From Bacillota bacterium (GTDB lineage: Bacteria > Bacillota > Clostridia > Lachnospirales > Lachnospiraceae), in NCBI GenBank assembly GCA_023435645.1, contig JAEYRK010000036.1, positions 1 through 27,574 on the forward strand: a DNA stretch of 27,574 bases, written 5' to 3'. This document shows, in pieces, positions 23,355 through 27,574 of the stretch. The first letter of the stretch is position 1; every line of letters begins with the position of its first letter. The notes beneath the pieces are model-generated. The model saw only the letters and a program-made list of their open reading frames with translations. It was not told where the DNA came from and did no database searches. The position numbers and the translations under genes are program-made.

Positions 23355-24785
23355 TTGAAGCTTATGACAAGCAAGACAGTATCCCTACTGCTGGTTGTAG
23401 CTATGGCTTTCGCCACATTATCAGGATGTAATCAGGAATCGAATAACCGCAATGCTACCTCTGTCAATCCGGAGGGTGAATTTGAGAAGGGTGGACAGAC
23501 GAAGAAAATTGTGATGGAAAAGATTCATGTATGGTCGGATAATGCCCATGAGAAGGATCTCAGGCTGCGTCAGATAGATGAGTTTAATTCGACCAAGGGT
23601 AAGGAATTGGGGATAGAGATAGTATATACAGTCTATGGCTCTGATTATCAGGATGCGATTAAGGCAGCAGCTTTAAGCGGAGATGCTCCGGAGCTGTTTC
23701 GTCCCACCTCAAATTTTCTTACCGCTTTTGTGAATTCAGGATATATGGTTCCAATCACCAAGCTTCCCGGAGGGGAAGAGTTCGTATCCGTTTACGATGG
23801 CAGTCTGGTAAATAATCAGCATATCTTTCATGATGAGGTCTATACCTTACCCTATAATCTTACTACCTATAAGCTGATTATTAATAACGATCTGTTTGAG
23901 GAAGCAGGGATAGAAGAGCCTCCACGGACCTGGAAGGATGTCAGGGATGCTGCTGCCAAAATTACGAAGGCTGGGAAAGGCAAGGCATTTGGATGGATTC
24001 TCGGACTGCAGTCCGACTGGATGATCAGTTCCTATTTGATCAGACCAAATGGAACCAATGTTGGGCATGCCGGTTTTAATTATAAAACCATGAGATTTGA
24101 GTTTTCCTCCTTTGCACCGGTGATTGAGACGGTACAGGGAATGATTGAGGATGGCAGTATATTCCCCGGCTTTGAGGGATTGGATGCAGATTCCGCAAGA
24201 GCCCAATTTGCCGAAGGAAGAGTCGGTATGATACCGGGAGCCAGCTTTGATATCAATGTATATAATGATCAATTTCCTGCCAGCTGTAACTGGTCAGTGG
24301 TATCGATTCCGGCCTTTTCAGAGGAGGGCTCCCAATACAAGGAGTTCGCCGATGCTACCTCCCTACTGGGCGTAGGAATTGCCGCGCTGGATAAGCCTGA
24401 GAAATCACTGGAGGTGCTGAAATTCTTCTACTCGGATGAAAATGCAGCCCAGATGTATGAGCATTCCTTATATATACCCTTCCGGCAGGAGGCGATTGAT
24501 TTGGCAGAAAATATCCCGGTACAAATAGGATTTGCGGACTTTGCCAGTATTCCTAGCAAGGTGATTATGCTACCCACACCGGAAAATATCGTGACTGTGG
24601 AGGGGAATGCTTACAGGAAGACGATTTCTGATTTCTTTTGTAGTAACTATAAGGAAATGGATGCCAGGACAATGCTTGAGGATCTGGATCGAAGGTACAA
24701 TAAGGCACTGGAATTATTAGGCCCTGAAGAATTGAAGGAATATGAGCAAAGTGATGAGATACTGAATAATTTTCAGAAAAAGTAG
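23355..24785 (+). CDS. ABC transporter sugar-binding lipoprotein 2 (paralogue)
   Basis: This 476-residue extracellular solute-binding protein uses a TTG start at 23355 (GGAGG 7 nt upstream). The signal peptide KTVSLLLVVAMAFATLSGC has a good lipobox, with lipid-attachment Cys25. The mature domain aligns throughout with the first binding lipoprotein. From MEKIHVWSDN to LFR, I count 45 of 63 aligned positions identical, and the YTLPYNLTTY and FPGFEGLDADSARAQF segments are also shared. There are no permease genes next to it, so it may supply the permeases encoded at 13321-15117 or replace the first lipoprotein under other conditions. Divergence in ligand-contact segments could give a different glycan preference. 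It heads a sub-cluster with an FAD oxidoreductase and second dehydrogenase. Confidence 0.93.
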   Translation: MKLMTSKTVSLLLVVAMAFATLSGCNQESNNRNATSVNPEGEFEKGGQTKKIVMEKIHVWSDNAHEKDLRLRQIDEFNSTKGKELGIEIVYTVYGSDYQDAIKAAALSGDAPELFRPTSNFLTAFVNSGYMVPITKLPGGEEFVSVYDGSLVNNQHIFHDEVYTLPYNLTTYKLIINNDLFEEAGIEEPPRTWKDVRDAAAKITKAGKGKAFGWILGLQSDWMISSYLIRPNGTNVGHAGFNYKTMRFEFSSFAPVIETVQGMIEDGSIFPGFEGLDADSARAQFAEGRVGMIPGASFDINVYNDQFPASCNWSVVSIPAFSEEGSQYKEFADATSLLGVGIAALDKPEKSLEVLKFFYSDENAAQMYEHSLYIPFRQEAIDLAENIPVQIGFADFASIPSKVIMLPTPENIVTVEGNAYRKTISDFFCSNYKEMDARTMLEDLDRRYNKALELLGPEELKEYEQSDEILNNFQKK

Positions 24786-24863
24786 TACTGATCCCTAGAT
24801 AGGGCAGAAGCCGGAACACAGACAGATAAGTTATGAAATAGGACAGGAACGGAGGCTAATAGA

Positions 24864-26216
24864 ATGAAATATACCATTAAGGAAAAGCAGGTAGAAGTAA
24901 GCAAGGAGACGGATATCCTTGTTGTTGGCGGGGGTCCCGCAGGTATCGGATCAGCGGTCGCTGCAGCCAGAAGCGGAAAAAGAGTTTTACTTCTGGAGAA
25001 GAGAGGGTTCTTGGGAGGAAATATCACAGGGGCATATGTTGAGACCTGTAATCATTTCCTACATAAGACAAGCTTTCAGGCCAATGGAATCTATGCGGAA
25101 ATCGAAAGTAAATATAGAGAGAAATACGGAAGCTCCCATGATATCAGAAAGGATTCTCCGCACCGCTTCAGCAGTGAATATCTAAAAATCTTCCTGGATG
25201 AGTTTCTGCAGAAGGAAGGGGTGGAGCTGATGTTCCATTCCTTTGTCAATGATGTAATTGTAGAGGAGAATAGGATCCAATGTGTTATTATTCAGAGCAA
25301 GAAGGGCCCTATTGCGATCAAAGCAGAAATCATTATAGATGCAACCGGTGATGGGGATGTTGCTTTCAGCGCGGGAATTCCCTATGAGCAGGGAAGGGAT
25401 CTGGATGGCCTTTGCCAGCCCGGTACCGTGAATTTCAGACTTGCCGGAGTGAACGTGGATCAACTGACCGGAGAAACAGATGGACTGAAGGTGATCGGCA
25501 AGAAATTTAACGAGGATTACCGCGCAGGAGTTACAGGATTGACCTGTAAACGGCAGGATCTTCCCTTTGGACGACTGACACCAGCCGGTATCGTATCCTA
25601 TGTGAATTACCCCTGTTCTTATCAGATCGATCCGACGGATGTAGCAGGACTTACCCAAGGGGAGATTGAATGCAGACAATACATAGCCGAGTTTTATGAA
25701 TATGCAAAGAAGAACTTTGAAGGCTTTGAGCAGATTGAGATTGCATCCATTGCACCGGAGATTGGCTTCCGTGACAGCAGAAGAATTCAGGGTCTGTATA
25801 AGCTGACCAAGGAGGATATTGAAGCGCAGAAGGTATTTGAGGATGCAATTGCTGTGTATCCCAGGATTTATGATATGCTTTCACCCGATGGCAATATGAA
25901 TGGAAGTGGTAAAATGGAAGGTCTGGGCTATCAGGGACATATTTATGAGCCCATTACGGATACCAGGTTCTATACCATTCCCTATCGCAGCCTACTTCCG
26001 GTGGACATCGAGAATCTGATTGTTTCCGGCAGATGTATCTCTGCTGATCATGTAGCAGAGAGCAGTATCCGCGGAATCTCCGCCTGCATGCTGACAGGAC
26101 AGGCAGCGGGAGCTGCAGCCGGGCTCGCTTGTGAGGGTAAGATAGCCCCGAAGGAGATCGATGTAGCGAAGCTACAGGAGATCTTAAGAAGCCAGGGAGT
26201 GGAGCTGCCTAATTAG
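24864..26216 (+). CDS. FAD-dependent oxidoreductase (FAD_oxidored family)
   Basis: This 450-residue cytoplasmic flavoprotein has the ADP-binding Rossmann motif VVGGGPAGIGSAVAAARSG at about 20-38 (GGGPAG at 22-27), the acidic residue ending the second strand (Glu45 in LLLEKR), and GFLGGN. The IIDATGDGDVAFSAG segment and a C-terminal FAD-contact block LIVSGRCISADHVAESSIRG followed by TGQAAGAAAGLA complete the signature of the PF12831-type FAD_oxidored family. Members are often found in sugar-acid or glycan clusters, and the substrate is rarely known. GGAGG lies 8 nt before the ATG. It is encoded 78 nt after binding lipoprotein 2 and before dehydrogenase 2, so it may oxidise the imported sugar, or a derived hydroxy acid. 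Confidence 0.88.
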   Translation: MKYTIKEKQVEVSKETDILVVGGGPAGIGSAVAAARSGKRVLLLEKRGFLGGNITGAYVETCNHFLHKTSFQANGIYAEIESKYREKYGSSHDIRKDSPHRFSSEYLKIFLDEFLQKEGVELMFHSFVNDVIVEENRIQCVIIQSKKGPIAIKAEIIIDATGDGDVAFSAGIPYEQGRDLDGLCQPGTVNFRLAGVNVDQLTGETDGLKVIGKKFNEDYRAGVTGLTCKRQDLPFGRLTPAGIVSYVNYPCSYQIDPTDVAGLTQGEIECRQYIAEFYEYAKKNFEGFEQIEIASIAPEIGFRDSRRIQGLYKLTKEDIEAQKVFEDAIAVYPRIYDMLSPDGNMNGSGKMEGLGYQGHIYEPITDTRFYTIPYRSLLPVDIENLIVSGRCISADHVAESSIRGISACMLTGQAAGAAAGLACEGKIAPKEIDVAKLQEILRSQGVELPN

Positions 26217-26256
26217 GTACTACAAATCGTATGAAGTACAGTACAAATAGACTTAT

Positions 26257-26348
26257 AAAATGATTAGGAAAATACGAAATAAAAAGTACTATCAAAAAAT
26301 AACAAGCAAAAAGTACGAGTAAAAAGTACTTAGCAAAAAATACAACTA
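26257..26348 (+). repeat. Degenerate tandem array, about 7 units of 12-14 nt
   Basis: Units start at 26257, 26269, 26281, 26294, 26308, 26321 and 26335, so the clear ones alternate between 13 and 14 nt. The consensus is AAAAAGTACNANC with variants AAAAAATACAACTA. It has the same pitch as the array at 12900-13102 but a different sequence. Confidence 0.65.
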
Positions 26349-26373
26349 ATCTATTAATAACGCATAATATAAT

Positions 26374-26378
26374 GGAGG
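26374..26378 (+). promoter_or_regulatory. Ribosome site inside an upstream ATG frame
   Basis: GGAGG overlaps the first in-frame ATG (26372) and lies 8 nt before the ATG at 26387, so translation must begin at 26387. The same arrangement is seen at 11346-11361. Confidence 0.85.
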
Positions 26379-26386
26379 TTACATTA

Positions 26387-27340
26387 ATGAAAATAGCAAT
26401 GCTTGAGCCCTTAGGTGTCAGTCAGGAAATTATTGATCAGTTATCAGAGAGACTTAAGAAGGAGAACCACGAATTTATTGCATATACAACGGTTACAAAG
26501 GATCCTGAGGAGTTAAAACAGCGTGCCGCCGGAGCCGATGTACTGATTATTGCAAATAACCCCTTACCGGGTGAGGTAATCAAAGCAGCAGACAACTTAA
26601 AATTCATCTCTGTTGCCTTTACCGGGATTGATCATATCGATAGGGCAGCCTGCGTGGAACAGGGTGTTAAGATCTCAAATGCAGCAGGCTATAGTACAGA
26701 AGCAGTAGCAGAGCTGGTAATCGGCATGATTATCAGTAAATTAAGATATATCGTGGAATGCAATACCGTGATTAGAGAAGGAAAGACGAAGGATGGGCTG
26801 GTAGGCTATGAGCTGGCCGGTAAGACGGTTGGAATTGTAGGAACCGGTGCAATCGGTCTGAGGACAGCAGAGCTTTTGAAGGCCTTCGGCTGTAAGCTAC
26901 TGGGTTATAACCGCAGTGAGAGAAAGGAAGCAAAGGAGCTGGGAATAGAGTATGTCAGCCTGGAGCAGCTGCTGAAGGAGAGTGACATCATTACACTTCA
27001 CACTCCGCTCACAGAGGAGACAAAGCACCTGATCAATAAGGACAACCTAGGCTTACTGAAGCCCAATGCCCTTTTGGTGAACTGTGCGAGAGGTCCGGTC
27101 ATTGACATGGAAGCAACTGCACAGGCCCTTAAGGAGAAGAAATTTGCAGGAGCTGCCATTGATGTCTTTGAGATTGAGCCTCCCCTGCCCACAAACCATA
27201 TCCTGTTCGACGCACCGAATGCTCTGTTAACCCCCCATGTAGCCTTTGCTACCAAGGAGTCCATGGTCAGAAGAGCAGAGATTACCTTCAATAACATCTA
27301 TTCCTGGCTGGAGGGTAATCAGATCAACAAGATGCTATAA
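26387..27340 (+). CDS. D-isomer-specific 2-hydroxyacid dehydrogenase 2
   Basis: This 317-residue NAD(P)-dependent enzyme belongs to the same family as the protein encoded at 21213 but is clearly diverged from it. The start at 26387 is fixed by GGAGG 8 nt upstream. The dinucleotide motif GIVGTGAIGLRT lies at 149-160, and the catalytic residues are Arg235 (NCARGP), Glu264 (FEIEPP) and His284 (TPHVAF). The N-terminal domain carries VAFTGIDHIDRAACVEQGVKISNAAGYSTEAVAE, the typical substrate loop and hinge. The likely role is reduction of a small 2-oxo acid such as pyruvate, hydroxypyruvate or glyoxylate; which one cannot be decided. As the last gene of the cluster, it is followed 25 nt later by a large nested hairpin. 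Confidence 0.93.
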   Translation: MKIAMLEPLGVSQEIIDQLSERLKKENHEFIAYTTVTKDPEELKQRAAGADVLIIANNPLPGEVIKAADNLKFISVAFTGIDHIDRAACVEQGVKISNAAGYSTEAVAELVIGMIISKLRYIVECNTVIREGKTKDGLVGYELAGKTVGIVGTGAIGLRTAELLKAFGCKLLGYNRSERKEAKELGIEYVSLEQLLKESDIITLHTPLTEETKHLINKDNLGLLKPNALLVNCARGPVIDMEATAQALKEKKFAGAAIDVFEIEPPLPTNHILFDAPNALLTPHVAFATKESMVRRAEITFNNIYSWLEGNQINKML

Positions 27341-27364
27341 TCAAATAAACCAGTTTCCAACATA

Positions 27365-27469
27365 AAAGGCACCCGATGCATCAGCTGGTATGATCCTCCG
27401 TAAGAAGACATGGTACATAACCAAAACCTACTTATGGAGGAGTAAACCAGGGATGTAACAGGTGCCTTT
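27365..27469 (+). terminator. Long nested hairpin closing the cluster
   Basis: Successive helices nest in order: AAAGGCACC (27365-27373) with GGTGCCTTT (27461-27469), CATC (27379-27382) with GATG (27452-27455), CTGG (27385-27388) with CCAG (27447-27450), CCTCCGTAAG (27395-27404) with CTTATGGAGG (27431-27440, one wobble), and TGGT (27411-27414) with ACCA (27420-27423). It ends in a TTTCTTAT run, a weak T-tract. It is likely the cluster's terminator, but its size leaves open a miniature mobile element or a structured RNA. Confidence 0.5.
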
Positions 27470-27574
27470 CTTATGGCTTTACTAACGATTTATGCTAGAA
27501 GCGGATTACAAGGATCAGTATCTGATATATGATCATAGGTACATGATTGACCCATTGGATGTTTTCGTTCGTAG
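27470..27574. other. Window-edge sequence with no recognised feature
   Basis: About 105 nt of AT-rich sequence follow the nested hairpin to the window edge. I see no start codon with a ribosome site, no RNA gene and no clear promoter. Confidence 0.5.

Larger units (their letters stand above)
26217..26386 (+). other. AT-rich spacer holding a second 13-14 nt repeat array
   Basis: This 170-nt spacer between the FAD oxidoreductase and second dehydrogenase genes has no open frame. It is mostly a degenerate tandem array (26257-26348) and ends with GGAGG at 26374-26378, which serves the ATG at 26387. Confidence 0.65.

Overview
The window reads as chromosomal DNA of a low-to-moderate GC Bacillota member, most likely a Lachnospiraceae-type Clostridia. 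The grounds are strong AGGAGG-type ribosome sites, occasional GTG and TTG starts, a sugar-binding lipoprotein with a Gram-positive lipobox, secreted copper-amine-oxidase-like (CuAO-N) and Big_2 proteins, and carbohydrate ABC transport without a local ATPase. I see no rRNA, tRNA, CRISPR array, prophage or complete insertion sequence.

Left third (1-10762): mostly single genes. In order they are the N-terminal part of a tyrosine recombinase (cut by the window edge, minus), a TtcA-type PP-loop tRNA-thiolation protein (minus), a large secreted N-acetylmuramoyl-L-alanine amidase with duplicated CuAO-N domains (plus), a small L,D-transpeptidase facing it (minus), a secreted CuAO-N/Ig-like protein (plus), an AraC regulator (minus) divergent from a DAACS-type dicarboxylate/amino-acid symporter (plus), a NUDIX hydrolase (plus) and a secreted four-repeat Big_2 protein with a TTG start (minus). 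Clear intrinsic terminators separate several of these.

Right two thirds (about 11200-27480): one long, entirely plus-strand catabolic cluster. It holds a sugar-binding lipoprotein, a 508-nt structured and repetitive spacer, two ABC permeases, an RraA/HMG-aldolase-like protein, two large signal-less glycoside-hydrolase-like proteins of unassigned specificity, a sugar-phosphate isomerase/epimerase-like TIM barrel, a D-2-hydroxyacid dehydrogenase, an AEC-type permease, a second paralogous binding lipoprotein, an FAD-dependent oxidoreductase, and a second D-2-hydroxyacid dehydrogenase. A long nested hairpin ending in a short T-rich run closes the cluster.

Inferred logic: an oligosaccharide, perhaps carrying an acidic sugar, is captured by one or both lipoproteins, imported by the two permeases with a shared ATPase encoded elsewhere, and hydrolysed in the cytoplasm. 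The isomerase, oxidoreductase and RraA-like lyase would convert the monomer to a 2-oxo acid. The 2-hydroxyacid dehydrogenases would reduce it and the AEC permease could export the product. No sugar kinase and no dedicated regulator is visible, so this non-phosphorylated route is a hypothesis.

The least expected signals are non-coding. Two intercistronic spacers of the cluster carry degenerate tandem arrays with the same 13-14 nt pitch but different consensus. Strong stem-loops sit after the first binding-protein gene, before the first permease, before the first hydrolase and after the last gene.
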